64,000 nt of DNA from Aeromonas enteropelogenes (GCF_000819845.1 NZ_CDCG01000037.1:117313-181312), one strand, 5' to 3'. Numbered from the stretch's first letter, positions 23,585-33,640 are shown. Program-made: numbers and translations. The notes: a model not told the origin generated them from the letters alone.

Positions 23585-23890
23585 ATGGCGAAAATCTACA
23601 TAGCCGGGCCGATGAGCGGCCTGCCGAACTTCAACCGCGACGCCTTCAACCTGGAGGCCGAACGCCTGCATGCCCTCGGGCATATCGCGCTCAACCCGGC
23701 GATCCTGCCGGATGGGCTGGAGCAACACGAGTACATGGCCATCTGCATCGAAATGGTCAAGATGGCCGATCAGCTGGTCATGCTGCCTGGCTGGGAGCGC
23801 AGCGCTGGCGCCAGAGCAGAGCATGCCCTGGCCATCAAGCTAGGCAAGCCGGTGATCCTCACTTCAATCCCGCACGAGGAGGCTGCATGA
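23585..23890 (+). CDS. DUF4406 family (nucleoside deoxyribosyltransferase-like fold)
   Basis: A 101-residue protein starting MAKIYIAGPMSGLPNFNRDAFNLEAERL, the DUF4406 signature. It continues EHEYMAICIEMVKMADQLVMLPGWERSAGARAEHALAIKLGKPVI, with the conserved Asp and SxGAxxE of the nucleoside 2-deoxyribosyltransferase superfamily. It may act on a nucleotide or free base, but the substrate is unknown. The start is preceded by AAGGACTCACC. Confidence 0.85.
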   Translation: MAKIYIAGPMSGLPNFNRDAFNLEAERLHALGHIALNPAILPDGLEQHEYMAICIEMVKMADQLVMLPGWERSAGARAEHALAIKLGKPVILTSIPHEEAA

Positions 23891-24507
23891 AGCCACGTAT
23901 CGAGAAGAAGCTGAGCAAGAAGCTCCACACCATCCTTGGCAATACCATTGGAAAAGTGTGGGTCGATGATGAGCTGGACCTGAGCCAGCCGCACTGGCGC
24001 TCTCGCCAAGGCCGTGCAGATAGACCGCCACTCACCGGAAAGCAGGAGCGCCAGAACCGTGAGGTGCGGGTCAGCGTGAACCACATGCCGAGCATCGGCG
24101 GCGGCACTGATTACTGGGGCGAGGCGGAAGACTGGCACTCAGTCCTTTATGTGGCGAAAGAGGTATTGCTGTGGCACTTCGGAGAGGCTGATGAGGTGGC
24201 GCCGGGACAGGACCCCGACACCATCAATCCATGGCCGAAGCTCAAAGCCAATATGACCGGCGCCTGGGTCATCAAGCACGCCAAGATCTACGCCCTGCTG
24301 GAACAGGTCAAGGCAAACAATAGGGCCCGAGACAAGGCCAGGTTTGAGCAGCTTAAAGATGATGGCGTCATCCAGTGGCAGGCAGCAAAAGGAGGCTGGG
24401 TAGGTGAGTGCGTATGCTGCGAACAACTCACCCCAATCTATTGCACCCCTGCTGAGTTTGACCCGAATCATCACTACTGCGGCGGCTCGCCGCGCTGCTG
24501 CCCATAG
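23887..24507 (+). CDS. Hypothetical phage protein
   Basis: A 206-residue protein beginning MKPRIEKKLSKKLHTILGNTIGKVWVDDEL. The middle (VSVNHMPSIGGGTDYWGEAEDWHSVLYVAKEVLLWHFG) is characteristic but I cannot attach a function. The C-terminus has CVCC and YCGGSPRCC, which may bind zinc. It overlaps the DUF4406 gene by ATGA. Confidence 0.65.
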   Translation: MKPRIEKKLSKKLHTILGNTIGKVWVDDELDLSQPHWRSRQGRADRPPLTGKQERQNREVRVSVNHMPSIGGGTDYWGEAEDWHSVLYVAKEVLLWHFGEADEVAPGQDPDTINPWPKLKANMTGAWVIKHAKIYALLEQVKANNRARDKARFEQLKDDGVIQWQAAKGGWVGECVCCEQLTPIYCTPAEFDPNHHYCGGSPRCCP

Positions 24508-24516
24508 GAGACTGAC

Positions 24517-24708
24517 ATGGCCAAGTATCGCTACGGGTTGTTCCAGGCTCCAGCCAAGACAGATCCCTTCATTGACGACCTTCAGACTGCTGAAGCGAAA
24601 GCGGAGGAGCTGTCACGCAGCCTCAACGGCGAACCGGTGGCTGTATGGGGTGAGAATGACGAGACGCTGACCCTGTTCGCTGGTTTCGAGCGGTTTAAGC
24701 CCGTTTGA
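24517..24708 (+). CDS. Small hypothetical phage protein
   Basis: A 63-residue protein (MAKYRYGLFQAPAKTDPFIDDLQTAEAKAEELSRSLNGEPVAVWGENDET...). AGGAG lies shortly before the ATG. The alternating strand-helix-strand pattern suggests a small globular fold. Function unknown. Confidence 0.6.
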   Translation: MAKYRYGLFQAPAKTDPFIDDLQTAEAKAEELSRSLNGEPVAVWGENDETLTLFAGFERFKPV

Positions 24709-24711
24709 ACT

Positions 24712-24736
24712 GGCCGCTCTGAATAGCGGCCCTTCC
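24712..24736 (+). terminator. Intercistronic hairpin
   Basis: GGCCGCT and AGCGGCC around a six-base loop, followed by CCTTCCTT. A weak terminator or processing stem before the next gene. Confidence 0.4.
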
Positions 24737-24782
24737 TTCAACTCAATCGGCGCCCCATCCTCTGGGACAGGAGGGCCACGCC

Positions 24783-25220
24783 ATGCAACAACTTCAACTG
24801 ACCATCGACCAGGACAGCCAGCTTCTCAACGAGCTGGTCAGCGCCGTGCGCTCCCCCACCCTTTCCCGTTCGGCCAAGCTCGCCGAGATCGGCCGCATCC
24901 TGGCGCACTTCGACCTACCCATCGAAGCACCCCGGGTTGCCGGCCAGCTCTGGAGCGCAACCGATCTTGGAAAGGAGCTGGGGGTGAGCGCGCAAGCCAT
25001 CGGCCGACTGGCCAACCTACACAACCTTAAGCGCCCCGCGTTCGGGGAGTATCGCCTTGACCAGGCGAGCAGTAGTAGAAAGCAGGTGGAATGCTTCCTC
25101 TACAACCGAGCGGGGCGGGATGAAATCACCAGGATAATGAGGACCAATCACCATGGGCACAGCAGCAGATCCAGCAGTAAGCCACATCCCGGGCCAGCTC
25201 ATCATAATGAGAATGCCTGA
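24783..25220 (+). CDS. HTH phage protein
   Basis: A 145-residue protein. Residues 55-85 (LWSATDLGKELGVSAQAIGRLANLHNLKRPAFGEYRL) form a probable helix-turn-helix with a wing. The final 35 residues are His/Ser-rich and overlap the start of the next gene. It may be a regulator or accessory of integration/excision given its position before the excisionase-like gene. Confidence 0.6.
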   Translation: MQQLQLTIDQDSQLLNELVSAVRSPTLSRSAKLAEIGRILAHFDLPIEAPRVAGQLWSATDLGKELGVSAQAIGRLANLHNLKRPAFGEYRLDQASSSRKQVECFLYNRAGRDEITRIMRTNHHGHSSRSSSKPHPGPAHHNENA

Positions 25221-25410
25221 CGCCATCCCGCTCAGCACCTACCTGAGCACCATCGAGATCACCGACCGGGATACCATCAACAAGCGGATCCAGCGCGGTA
25301 TCTGGCAGCTTGGGGTGCACATCGTCAACGTGGACGGGGTGAAGGAGCGTTGGGTCAACATCGCGGAGGTAACCAAGTGGGCAATGAAAAACAGCTCCCA
25401 CGCGGCGTGA
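25153..25410 (+). CDS. Excisionase-like protein
   Basis: An 85-residue protein located just before the integrase. STYLSTIEITDRDTINKRIQRGIWQLGVHIVNVDGVKERWVNIAEVTKW resembles the winged-helix of small phage excisionases, which bend attachment-site DNA to direct excision. The ATG at 25153 follows GAGGACCAATCACC, the recurring module; ATG at 25207 is an alternative. It overlaps the integrase by 34 bases. Confidence 0.65.
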   Translation: MGTAADPAVSHIPGQLIIMRMPDAIPLSTYLSTIEITDRDTINKRIQRGIWQLGVHIVNVDGVKERWVNIAEVTKWAMKNSSHAA

Positions 25411-26552
25411 GCCTGCGCGGTGAGACCATCAACATCACCTTTACCTTCAAGGGGGTTCGCTGCCGAGAGCCCCTGTCCAACCTGCCCAACACCACGGCGA
25501 ACGTGCGTTATGCATCCCGCCTGCTCGGCGAGATCCAGGGCAAGATAGAGCGCGGCCAGTTCGCCTACGCCGACTACTTCCCGAAATCCAAAAAGCTGCG
25601 CATGTTCGGCGGCGCCTCGATCGCCGCCAAGGTGTCTGACTATCTGGATGAGTACCTGCACCGCTGTGAAAGCCGTGGGCTAAGCCCGTCCACCATGGTC
25701 GGGTACCGCAAATGCCACAAGGCGCTGGCCGATCTGCACGGGATCACCGTATCGGAGCTGACCCCGGCACAAGTAAAGAACTGGCTGGTAAGACGCAGTA
25801 CCACCGCCAAGACGGCCCGCAACCGGCTGTCGTTCCTGCGTAGTGCCATTGATGAAGCAGTCACTGATGGGCTGCTTCCATCAAATCCGGTGTCGCTGGT
25901 CACTGTCTCCAGGTATTTGGACGTGGATTCAGTTCCTGAACAGGGAGCCAAGGACGTGGATCCGTTCAACCCGGATGAAGTGGCCGCCATCATCTCGACC
26001 GCTCACGGCATCAACGAGCAGTGGGCAAACCTGTTCGCGTTCGCGTTCGCCACCGGCATGCGACCGTCTGAGATCTGCGCCCTGCGCTGGGGATCAATCG
26101 ACTGGATTGGTAACACCGTGCAGGTGTCGGCCGCTAAAGTGGTGGGGGTCATCAAGACCACCAAGACCAGGGCAGGCACTCGCACTATCGAGCTGACGAG
26201 TGAGGCGCTGGCGGCGCTGGCCAGCCAGAAGCGTTTTACCTTTATGCGCGGCGAGTACGTGTTTGAAGATCCGAAGCTCAATGAGCCATGGTCTGGGGCT
26301 GAGTCCATCAGAAAGAAAGCCTGGCTCTACACCCTCCGGCGATCCGGTGTTCGCTATCGCCACCTTTACCAAACCCGCCACACCTTCGCCACGGCCAACA
26401 TCAGCCGCGGCTGCAACCTGTTTTGGCTCGCCACACAGATGGGTCACAAAGGGCCGGAGATGCTATTTCGGCACTACGGATCCTACCTCGCCGAGTACGA
26501 CGGCCAGACAGCAAAAGCGCCAATCCTGATCCAAAATCCACACGGAAAATAA
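25377..26552 (+). CDS. int: Tyrosine-type phage integrase
   Basis: A site-specific recombinase of 391 residues. The N-terminal arm-binding part precedes a SAM-like core-binding domain (about residues 75-185). The catalytic domain shows Arg229 (ATGMRPSE), Arg334 (YQTRHTFAT), His357 (QMGHKG) and Tyr367 (RHYGSY). The usual His of HxxR is Tyr, as in many phage integrases. The GTG at 25377 is preferred because GGAGG lies eight bases upstream. It reads straight toward the attachment site at the prophage end. Confidence 0.93.
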   Translation: MGNEKQLPRGVSLRGETINITFTFKGVRCREPLSNLPNTTANVRYASRLLGEIQGKIERGQFAYADYFPKSKKLRMFGGASIAAKVSDYLDEYLHRCESRGLSPSTMVGYRKCHKALADLHGITVSELTPAQVKNWLVRRSTTAKTARNRLSFLRSAIDEAVTDGLLPSNPVSLVTVSRYLDVDSVPEQGAKDVDPFNPDEVAAIISTAHGINEQWANLFAFAFATGMRPSEICALRWGSIDWIGNTVQVSAAKVVGVIKTTKTRAGTRTIELTSEALAALASQKRFTFMRGEYVFEDPKLNEPWSGAESIRKKAWLYTLRRSGVRYRHLYQTRHTFATANISRGCNLFWLATQMGHKGPEMLFRHYGSYLAEYDGQTAKAPILIQNPHGK

Positions 26553-26584
26553 AAAAGCCTTATAGTTCAATTGGTAAAGCTGCA

Positions 26585-26618
26585 CAGTCCGGGGGTTCAA
26601 ATCCCCCCAGCTCCACCA
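26585..26618 (+). other. attR: duplicated 3' end of tmRNA (ssrA)
   Basis: T-arm GGGGG-TTCAAAT-CCCCC (26591-26607), acceptor strand CAGCTCC, A and CCA. CAGCTCC pairs with GGGGCTG with a U at position 70, the G3-U70 pattern of tmRNA. No full RNA gene precedes it, so this is the orphan copy left at the prophage end. The intact ssrA should lie beyond the left end of the window. Confidence 0.8.
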
Positions 26619-26629
26619 AACGTTTGGAA

Positions 26630-26658
26630 AGGGCCTCTTCTTCGGAAGAGGCCCTTTT
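26630..26658 (+). terminator. Terminator downstream of the attachment site
   Basis: GGGCCTCTTC and GAAGAGGCCC form a ten-base stem with a TTCG loop, followed by TTTTT. It lies twelve bases after the CCA of the ssrA fragment, so it is probably the original ssrA terminator, now separated from the gene by the prophage. Confidence 0.9.
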
Positions 26659-27402
26659 TGTTGGTTATCGAGCAGTCTATTCAACCGTGCCGAGACTCCA
26701 CGCACAGCCCAGCCACAAAAATGTTCACCGACAGCGCAAGCCGCTCTGGATACTAACGTTTAGACGTGCAGTACCACTCATCACGCCATTTTTCATTTTC
26801 AGCGCATCGCCATCAGCCAGGCACGGCGCTTTGTCATATTTTGGTAAACAGCCCGGCTTTGCCATCTCGTGCCGCCAGCCTCACCACACCTGTGTTTGTC
26901 CTGCCATCTCTCCCGTTTTTTCACCCGTTCCCGGTTTTTCATTTTTGATGGCGGGTTACACCAACACGTCAACACGTCAACACGTCAACACGTCAACACG
27001 TCAACACGTCAACACGTCAACACGTACGAATTTTAGACAATCTAACGAATAACAAAAAGGATTCCAATGATGCCAATACACGACATCCTTTCAGGATCTC
27101 TATTTACTGCTTCATCTTGAATACATGCCCCCCATTTTTAAGACTCTCTTTTCTCTGTGAGCCAATTCAATTTTTTGTATTTGAATACTGTCCGATTTCG
27201 GATAATCAATGCCGAAACGGGCAAGCCTTGATTTCAACCAAATACATATACTTCAACTAGTTATATGCATCACCCATGTGGTGTTATGCCCGTTTTGATT
27301 GCTTTACATCCGTTTTTCACTCGGTAAATCCTGCGTCAGATCACACATATTCCAAGTCACCTCCCCCTATAATCGGCTCATTCCAACAAAGCAGAGCCAA
27401 TT
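26659..27402. other. Intergenic region between the prophage and the fucose operon
   Basis: About 740 bases without a credible gene, becoming AT-rich toward the fucose regulator. It holds the eight-copy octamer array listed separately. I expect the fuc promoter in its last 150 bases. A CRP-like half-site (ATCACA, near 27340) is visible but has no good partner, so I do not call it. Confidence 0.5.
26962..27025 (+). repeat. Tandem octanucleotide array, CAACACGT x 8
   Basis: Eight perfect, uninterrupted copies of CAACACGT fill 64 bases in the chromosome about 340 bases from the prophage end. Such perfect short tandem repeats change length by slippage. Any effect here would be on spacing or transcription, because no gene runs through it. 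Confidence 0.97.
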
Positions 27403-28137
27403 ATGTTGTCACCTCGCGTTATCGATATTGAAAAATATATTGTTCAAGCCGGTTCAGTCACCGTTAAGGAACTCTCCGAGCGTTTTTCAGTATCGCTGGA
27501 AACAATACGTCGTGATCTGCAGGAATTGGAATCCAATGGCTCTGTAAAAAGAGTGCATGGCGGTGCCATCTCTCTGGATAATGCCGATGCCGGGCTGGCA
27601 TTCAATAAACGCAAGCACGAGAGTTCCATTGAAAAGAAGCTGATCGCCTATAAGGCGCTGGCCCTGATTAACCCCGGCGATATTATCATGCTCGATGCCA
27701 GTTCAACGTGTTGGTACCTGGCTGAAGCACTGCCAGATATATCCATGACGGTAATCACCAACTCATTTCGAAATGTGCTGAGCCTGGCAGTCAAGAAGAA
27801 CATCAAGACCATCGCCATCGGTGGTGAATACTCTGAGAAATATGCCGCCTTCGTTGGCACCATTGCCAGTGGCAACATCAGCCAGTACCGGGTGGATACT
27901 CTTTTCTTCTCCTGCGCCGCCTACAGCAAAGGCAATGGCGTCTGGGAAAACAATGAGATAAACGCATCGACCAAGAAGGTGATGCTGGCCTCAGCCAGGC
28001 AGAAGGTATTGCTGGCTGATACCCGGAAAGAGAACCGCTCCGGAATTGTCAGGATCTGTCAATTCAACGATGTTGATGTAATTCTGACAGAAAAAGATGA
28101 AAACAATATAAGGCAATTAAGCAGATACAAAAAATAA
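27403..28137 (+). CDS. fucR: DeoR-family regulator of the fucose operon
   Basis: A 244-residue DeoR regulator. The N-terminal winged helix has the family signature VTVKELSERFSVSLETIRRDLQELESNGSVKRVHGGAI. The C-terminal sugar-phosphate sensor domain shows GDIIMLDASSTCWYLAEAL, TNS and IGGEYS, as in E. coli FucR/DeoR. It is the first gene of the cluster, 43 bases before fucP and in the same direction. E. coli fucR instead lies at the distal end. By family its inducer would be fuculose-1-phosphate. Confidence 0.88.
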   Translation: MLSPRVIDIEKYIVQAGSVTVKELSERFSVSLETIRRDLQELESNGSVKRVHGGAISLDNADAGLAFNKRKHESSIEKKLIAYKALALINPGDIIMLDASSTCWYLAEALPDISMTVITNSFRNVLSLAVKKNIKTIAIGGEYSEKYAAFVGTIASGNISQYRVDTLFFSCAAYSKGNGVWENNEINASTKKVMLASARQKVLLADTRKENRSGIVRICQFNDVDVILTEKDENNIRQLSRYKK

Positions 28138-28180
28138 CACACTGTACCCTACTCAATATAAAATAAATGGAGTTTACATT

Positions 28181-29500
28181 ATGGCTAATACATCCAATGC
28201 CGCTGTTTGCGAAAACAGCCGCGATGATATTGTGCCCGAAAGCACGGGAATATCCAGTCAGGTAGTTCCCAGAAGTATATTGATCCCCTTTATTCTGCTG
28301 ACCAGTTGCTTTGCCCTGTGGGGGCTTGCAAATAATATGACGGATGTCCTGATTGCTCAATTCAAAAAGGTATTCACCTTGACGGATATGCAATCGGGTC
28401 TGGTTCAGACCGCCTTTTATGGTGCCTATTTTTGTTTGGCCCTGCCCGCTGCTCTCTTTATCAAGCGGTTCAGCTACAAGGCGGGGGTATTGCTCGGGCT
28501 CGGGCTCTTTTGCACCGGTGCACTGATGTTTTATCCGGCCAGCCAGATCATGACCTATGGCCCCTTCCTCGCCTCTCTGTTCGTGCTGGCCGGTGGTCTC
28601 TCTATTCTGGAGACCAGCGCCAACCCCTACATCATTGCGATGGGCCCGCAGGAAACCGCCACCCGTCGTTTGAACCTCGCGCAATCGTTTAACCCCATCG
28701 GCTCCATCACCGGCGTGCTGATCGGCAAGTTCTACATTCTCTCGCAGCTTAATCCGGCCACCGATGCCGAACGGGCACTGATGTCCGCCGACGAACTCGG
28801 CCAGATCCAGGCCGGCGAGCTGGCCGCAGTCATGGGACCTTATCTGATGGTGGCCCTGGTCATCGTCGCGGTGTGGCTGGCCATCGCCTTTACCCGCATG
28901 CCGGTGGCGCACGATACCAACAGCACGGGGCTGGACCTCAAGGGCAGCTTCGCCCGCCTGCTGGCCAGGGGCTACTTTGTGCGCGGCGTGCTGGGCCAGT
29001 TCTTCTATGTCGGTGCCCAGATTGGCTGCTGGTCCTACACCATTCGTTACGTGATGACGGAAGTGGGTGGCAACGAGGCTGATGCCTCCACCTACCTGCT
29101 CGCCTCCATCGTGATCTTCTCGGCCTGCCGCTTCATCTGCACCGCCCTGATGACCTACATCTCCCCCGCCAAACTGCTCGGGTTGCTGGCCATGGGAGCG
29201 TCGTTCTGCCTGCTGTGGGTGATGTTTGCCGGCGGCATGGCTGGCGTATACGCCCTGGTCGCCGTCTCCGCCTGTATGTCCCTGATGTTCCCGACCATCT
29301 TCGGCCTCTCGGTACACGGCCTTGGCAAGGACACCCAGTTCGGCGGCAGCTGTCTCATCATGGCTATCCTCGGCGGCGCCGTCCTGACTGCCCTGATGGG
29401 CCAGATCTCGGACATGGCCGGCATTCGCATGGCATTCATCATCCCGCTTATCGGATTTATCTACCTCATTCACTTCGGTTTCAAAGGCCACAAGGCATAA
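28181..29500 (+). CDS. fucP: L-fucose:H+ symporter
   Basis: Major-facilitator proton symporter bringing L-fucose across the inner membrane, 439 residues with about 12 hydrophobic segments. It follows E. coli FucP closely: [11 protein letters not shown] (Asp55, equivalent to the FucP proton/sugar residue Asp46), [16 protein letters not shown] (Glu144, equivalent to Glu135), [14 protein letters not shown] and [20 protein letters not shown] precedes the ATG. The N-terminal 30 residues are polar and cytoplasmic. Confidence 0.95.
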   Translation: MANTSNAAVCENSRDDIVPESTGISSQVVPRSILIPFILLTSCFALWGLANNMTDVLIAQFKKVFTLTDMQSGLVQTAFYGAYFCLALPAALFIKRFSYKAGVLLGLGLFCTGALMFYPASQIMTYGPFLASLFVLAGGLSILETSANPYIIAMGPQETATRRLNLAQSFNPIGSITGVLIGKFYILSQLNPATDAERALMSADELGQIQAGELAAVMGPYLMVALVIVAVWLAIAFTRMPVAHDTNSTGLDLKGSFARLLARGYFVRGVLGQFFYVGAQIGCWSYTIRYVMTEVGGNEADASTYLLASIVIFSACRFICTALMTYISPAKLLGLLAMGASFCLLWVMFAGGMAGVYALVAVSACMSLMFPTIFGLSVHGLGKDTQFGGSCLIMAILGGAVLTALMGQISDMAGIRMAFIIPLIGFIYLIHFGFKGHKA

Positions 29501-29510
29501 GGAGCAAGAC

Positions 29511-31289
29511 ATGAACAAGTTAATCGGCGCACTCCCCACCATCGGCATCCGTCCCACCATCGATGGTCGTCGCATGGGGGTCCGTGAATCCCTGGAAGAG
29601 CAGACCATGAAGATGGCGCAAGCGACCGCTGCGTTTCTCAGCCAACACCTGCGCCATCCGAGCGGCGAGCCGGTGGAATGCGTCATCGCCGACACCACCA
29701 TCGGCGGCATGACCGAGTCCGCCGCCTGCGAGGAAAAATTCAAATCCTGCAACGTCGGTCTCTCCATCACGGTCACCCCCTGCTGGTGTTTTGGCAGCGA
29801 GACCATCGACATGGATCCGCTGCGTCCCAAAGCCATCTGGGGCTTCAACGGCACCGAGCGCCCGGGCGCCGTCTACCTGGCAGCGGCCCTGGCAGCCCAT
29901 AACCAGAAAGGGCTGCCCGCCTTCTCCATCTACGGCAAGGATGTGCAGGATGCAGACAGCGATGGCATTCCGGCCGACGTGCAGGAGAAGCTGCTGAGTT
30001 TCGCCCGCGCCGGCCTGGTAGTCGCTACCCTGCGTGGCAAGAGTTACCTCTCCCTCGGCGGGGTTTCCATGGGGATCGCCGGTTCCATCGTCGATCACAC
30101 CTTCTTCGAGGAGTTCTTCGGCATGCGGGTGCAGGCGGTGGACATGACAGAGCTGCGCCGACGCATGGAAAAAGGCATCTATGATCCGGCCGAGCTGGAT
30201 ATTGCACTGGCCTGGGCCGACAAGTACTTCAATGAAGGCGTCGACAAAAACCCTCCCGAGCGTCGCCGCAACCCGGAGCAGAAGCATGCCATGCTGCGCG
30301 AGAGCCTGCTGATGACCATCTGCATGCGCGACATGATGCAGGGAAACCCGCGCCTGGCCGAACTCGGATTCGGTGCCGAGGCCCTGGGGTACAACGCCAT
30401 CGTCGGCGGCTTCCAGGGGCAGTTGCACTGGACCAATCAATACCCCAACGGTGACACCGCCGAAACCCTGCTCAACAGCTCGTTCGACTGGAACGGCCCC
30501 CGCGCCCCCATCATCATGGGCACCGAGAATGACAGCCTCAATGCCATGAGCATGCTGCTGGGTTACGGCCTGACCGGCACCGCCCAGATCTTCTGCGACG
30601 TGCGCACCTACTGGTCTCCCGATTCGGTCGAGCGGGTCACCGGCCACCGTCTGACCGGGCTCGCCGAACACGGCATCATCCACATGATCAACTCGGGCTC
30701 CGCCGCCCTCGACGGCACCGGCCGCCAGCGCGACGCCGACGGCAAGCCGACCATCAAGCCCCACTGGGAAGTGACCGAAGAGGACATCAAAGCCTGTCTC
30801 GCCGCTACCGAATGGTGTCCGGCCATCGAGGAGTACTTCCATGGCGGTGGCTTGTCCACTCACTACCTGACCGAGGGCGGCATCCCCTTCACCATGAGTC
30901 GCATCAACATCGTCAAGGGAATTGGTCCGGTCCTGCAGATCGCCGAGGGCCACAGCGTGGCACTGCCGCAACAGGTCCACGACGTGCTGGATCAGCGCAC
31001 CGACGCCACCTGGCCGACCACCTGGTTTGCCCCTCGCCTCACCGGGCAGGGAGCCTTCCGCGATGTCTACTCGGTCATGGCTAACTGGGGTGCCAACCAC
31101 GGCGTGCTGACGGTCGGCCATGTGGGCAGCGAACTGCTCACCCTGGCCGCCATGTTGCGCATCCCGGTCTGCATGCACAACGTGCCGGAAGAGAAGGTGT
31201 TCCGTCCCTCCGCCTGGGGCGCCCACGGCATGGACAGCGAAGGGCAGGACTATCGCGCCTGCGCCAACTACGGCCCGCTCTATCGCTAA
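29511..31289 (+). CDS. fucI: L-fucose isomerase
   Basis: Converts L-fucose to L-fuculose in the cytoplasm using Mn2+. The 592 residues equal the usual family length (591 in E. coli). Sequences such as [71 protein letters not shown] and [30 protein letters not shown] are diagnostic. It follows fucP by ten bases with AAGGAG in the gap. Confidence 0.97.
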   Translation: MNKLIGALPTIGIRPTIDGRRMGVRESLEEQTMKMAQATAAFLSQHLRHPSGEPVECVIADTTIGGMTESAACEEKFKSCNVGLSITVTPCWCFGSETIDMDPLRPKAIWGFNGTERPGAVYLAAALAAHNQKGLPAFSIYGKDVQDADSDGIPADVQEKLLSFARAGLVVATLRGKSYLSLGGVSMGIAGSIVDHTFFEEFFGMRVQAVDMTELRRRMEKGIYDPAELDIALAWADKYFNEGVDKNPPERRRNPEQKHAMLRESLLMTICMRDMMQGNPRLAELGFGAEALGYNAIVGGFQGQLHWTNQYPNGDTAETLLNSSFDWNGPRAPIIMGTENDSLNAMSMLLGYGLTGTAQIFCDVRTYWSPDSVERVTGHRLTGLAEHGIIHMINSGSAALDGTGRQRDADGKPTIKPHWEVTEEDIKACLAATEWCPAIEEYFHGGGLSTHYLTEGGIPFTMSRINIVKGIGPVLQIAEGHSVALPQQVHDVLDQRTDATWPTTWFAPRLTGQGAFRDVYSVMANWGANHGVLTVGHVGSELLTLAAMLRIPVCMHNVPEEKVFRPSAWGAHGMDSEGQDYRACANYGPLYR

Positions 31290-31342
31290 GTACCGGCAGG
31301 GCCGCAAGGCCCTGCTCTCTTCCCTCGTTGTAAGGAGTTGTC

Positions 31343-32791
31343 ATGAGGCAAGATGTTGTCATCGTGCTCGATTGTGGTGCCACCAATGTCCGGGCCATTG
31401 CCGTCAACACCGCAGGTGAAGTGGTGGCCAAGGCAGCCGTGGCCAATGCAACCGAGCCAGCACGGGAACATCCGGAGTGGCACCAGTGGTCGCTGGAGGC
31501 GATCCTAGCACGCTTCACCCACTGCTGCCGCGAGTTGCAACCGGCGCTGGCCGGGTGCGAGATCCGGGCCGTCACCGTCACCACCTTCGGCGTCGATGGT
31601 GCCCTGGTGGATGAACGGGGCGAGCTGCTCTATCCCATCATCAGCTGGAAGTGCCCGCGCACCGTAGCGGTGATGGAGCAGATCCGTCGTTATCTGGATC
31701 CCGAGCAGTTGCAGCGCCTCTCCGGGGTGGGGCAATTTGGCTTCAATACCCTCTACAAGCTGATCTGGCTGCGTGAGCAGCACCCCGAGCTGGTCGAGCG
31801 CGCCCACGCCTGGCTCTTCATCTCGTCGCTCATCAATCACCGTCTGACCGGCAAGATGACAACCGACCGCACCATGGCCGGCACCAGCCAGCTGCTCAGT
31901 CTGCAGCAGGAGTGTTTCAGCCGCACCATCCTGGATGCTGTCGGCCTGTCCGAGCATCTCTTCCCGCCCATGGTGGCGGCGGGCGAAATGATCGGTTCCT
32001 TGCTGCCCGACTTCGCCGAGCGGCTCGGCCTGCCTGCCGGCATCCCGGTGGTGAGCGCTGGCCATGACACCCAGTTCGCCCTGGCAGGCTCCGGCGCGGG
32101 CCCGGATCAACCAGTCCTCTCGTCGGGCACCTGGGAGATCCTGATGGTGCGCACCCCGCAAGTAGACAGCGACGCCCTGGCCCGGGTGGCAGGCTCGACC
32201 TGCGAGCTGGATGCCGACCGCGGCCAGTTCAATCCCGGCCTGCAGTGGCTCGCCTCCGGCGTGCTGGAGTGGGTGCGAACCCTCGGTTGGCCGGAGGGCG
32301 GTGATTACGAGGCGATGATCGATGAGGCGCGCGCCGTGCCGGTCGGCTGTGACGGCGTGCGCATGGCACCCAATCTGCTGGCCAATGGCGTGGGGCATGG
32401 CCAAGGGGCCTTTACCGGCCTCTCCCTCTCGACCCGTCGCGGCCATCTCTATCGCGCCGCCCTGGAGGCGCTGGCCTTTCATCTCAAGGGGCAACTGACC
32501 CGGCTCGAGCAGATTGGCCACTTCCAGGCGCAGCAGTTGCTGGTGGTGGGCGGCGGCTCGCGCAATGCCCTGTGGAACCAGATCAAGGCCGATGTGCTGG
32601 GTTTGCCCGTGCTCGCCATCGACGAGGCGGAGACCACTGTGCTCGGCGCCGCCCTCTATGCCATGACAGGTGCCCGGCTGCACCCCACCCTGGCAGTTGC
32701 CCATGCCGCCCTCACCAGACGCTATACCCCTTTCCAGCCTTCGGCCGATGCCGGGGCTTACCAGACTCTCTACAAGGAATTGCACTCATGA
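31343..32791 (+). CDS. fucK: L-fuculokinase
   Basis: FGGY-family kinase forming L-fuculose-1-phosphate, 482 residues. The N-terminal nucleotide fold begins [50 protein letters not shown] and the second-domain signature [27 protein letters not shown] match FucK. AAGGAG lies eight bases before the ATG. The end overlaps the aldolase start by ATGA. Confidence 0.95.
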   Translation: MRQDVVIVLDCGATNVRAIAVNTAGEVVAKAAVANATEPAREHPEWHQWSLEAILARFTHCCRELQPALAGCEIRAVTVTTFGVDGALVDERGELLYPIISWKCPRTVAVMEQIRRYLDPEQLQRLSGVGQFGFNTLYKLIWLREQHPELVERAHAWLFISSLINHRLTGKMTTDRTMAGTSQLLSLQQECFSRTILDAVGLSEHLFPPMVAAGEMIGSLLPDFAERLGLPAGIPVVSAGHDTQFALAGSGAGPDQPVLSSGTWEILMVRTPQVDSDALARVAGSTCELDADRGQFNPGLQWLASGVLEWVRTLGWPEGGDYEAMIDEARAVPVGCDGVRMAPNLLANGVGHGQGAFTGLSLSTRRGHLYRAALEALAFHLKGQLTRLEQIGHFQAQQLLVVGGGSRNALWNQIKADVLGLPVLAIDEAETTVLGAALYAMTGARLHPTLAVAHAALTRRYTPFQPSADAGAYQTLYKELHS

Positions 32792-33630
32792 ACTGTGATA
32801 TTCGTACTGCCGCAGACTGGACCATCAACCCGCCTCTCCCCGACTTCGTCTATCACTGGGAAGAGGGCAAGGACCCCGTCACCCCGGAGCAGGTACACGC
32901 CTTTTTCTACAGCGCCCCCATGGAGCAGCTCAAACAGCGCATCTGCGATATCGGGCGCCGCCTGTGGCAAAAAGAGTACGTGGATGGCAACGGTGGCAAC
33001 ATCTCGGTGCGTGTCGGTGACAACCTGGTGCTCTGCACCCCGACCCTCATCAGCAAGGGCTTCATGCGCCCTGAAGATCTCTGCCTGGTAGACATGGACG
33101 GGCGCCAGAAGGCCGGCATCCGCCCCTCCACCAGCGAGATCAAGACTCACCTCGCCATCATGCGCCAAAGCGGTGCCCGCTCCTGCGTACACGCCCACCC
33201 GGCCCATGCCAACGCCTTCCTGATCACCGGCTCTGTGCCCCCCTCCGGCATCATGCCAGAGCCGGATATCTTCTTCGGCGAGGTAGGGCTGGCCGCCTAT
33301 GCCACGCCGGGGAGTCAGGAGAACGCCCACAACGTAGGAGAGGCCTCGGTCGATCACCAGTGCATCTTCATGGAGAACCACGGCGTCATCGTCTGGGGGG
33401 ATCACGTGGAGGATGCCTACTGGAAGCTCGAGAACGTCGACGCCTACTGCCGCATCCTGCTGCTGGCCACCGAGCTGGAACGCCCCATCACCCGGGTCGA
33501 TGCCGCCTCGATGCGCGACTTCATCCGCATTCGCCAGGCCCTCGGCATGCCCGATGCCCGCAGCGAACGCAGCGATGCCGAGCTCTTTAACGCGACCGAG
33601 TTTGCCGGCCGCCCGCTGCACACCCGCTAA
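32788..33630 (+). CDS. fucA: L-fuculose-1-phosphate aldolase, long form
   Basis: Class II aldolase that splits fuculose-1-phosphate into DHAP and L-lactaldehyde. The catalytic zinc motif [10 protein letters not shown] and later [22 protein letters not shown] are present, with [27 protein letters not shown] at the phosphate site. At 280 residues it is about 65 longer than E. coli FucA. The extra N-terminus (residues 1-50, [34 protein letters not shown]) is conserved-looking, not a start error, since the ATG overlaps the fucK stop. A related class II aldolase of another pathway is unlikely given the operon. Confidence 0.88.
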   Translation: MNCDIRTAADWTINPPLPDFVYHWEEGKDPVTPEQVHAFFYSAPMEQLKQRICDIGRRLWQKEYVDGNGGNISVRVGDNLVLCTPTLISKGFMRPEDLCLVDMDGRQKAGIRPSTSEIKTHLAIMRQSGARSCVHAHPAHANAFLITGSVPPSGIMPEPDIFFGEVGLAAYATPGSQENAHNVGEASVDHQCIFMENHGVIVWGDHVEDAYWKLENVDAYCRILLLATELERPITRVDAASMRDFIRIRQALGMPDARSERSDAELFNATEFAGRPLHTR

Positions 33631-33640
33631 GGAGAACGCT

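Noticed and set aside
27330..27350. CRP site before fucR
   Set aside because: Only one half-site (ATCACA) is convincing and the partner TGTGA is missing at the right distance.
29520..31307. Long minus-strand frame opposite fucI
   Set aside because: Shadow of the isomerase frame; no ribosome site or recognisable motif.
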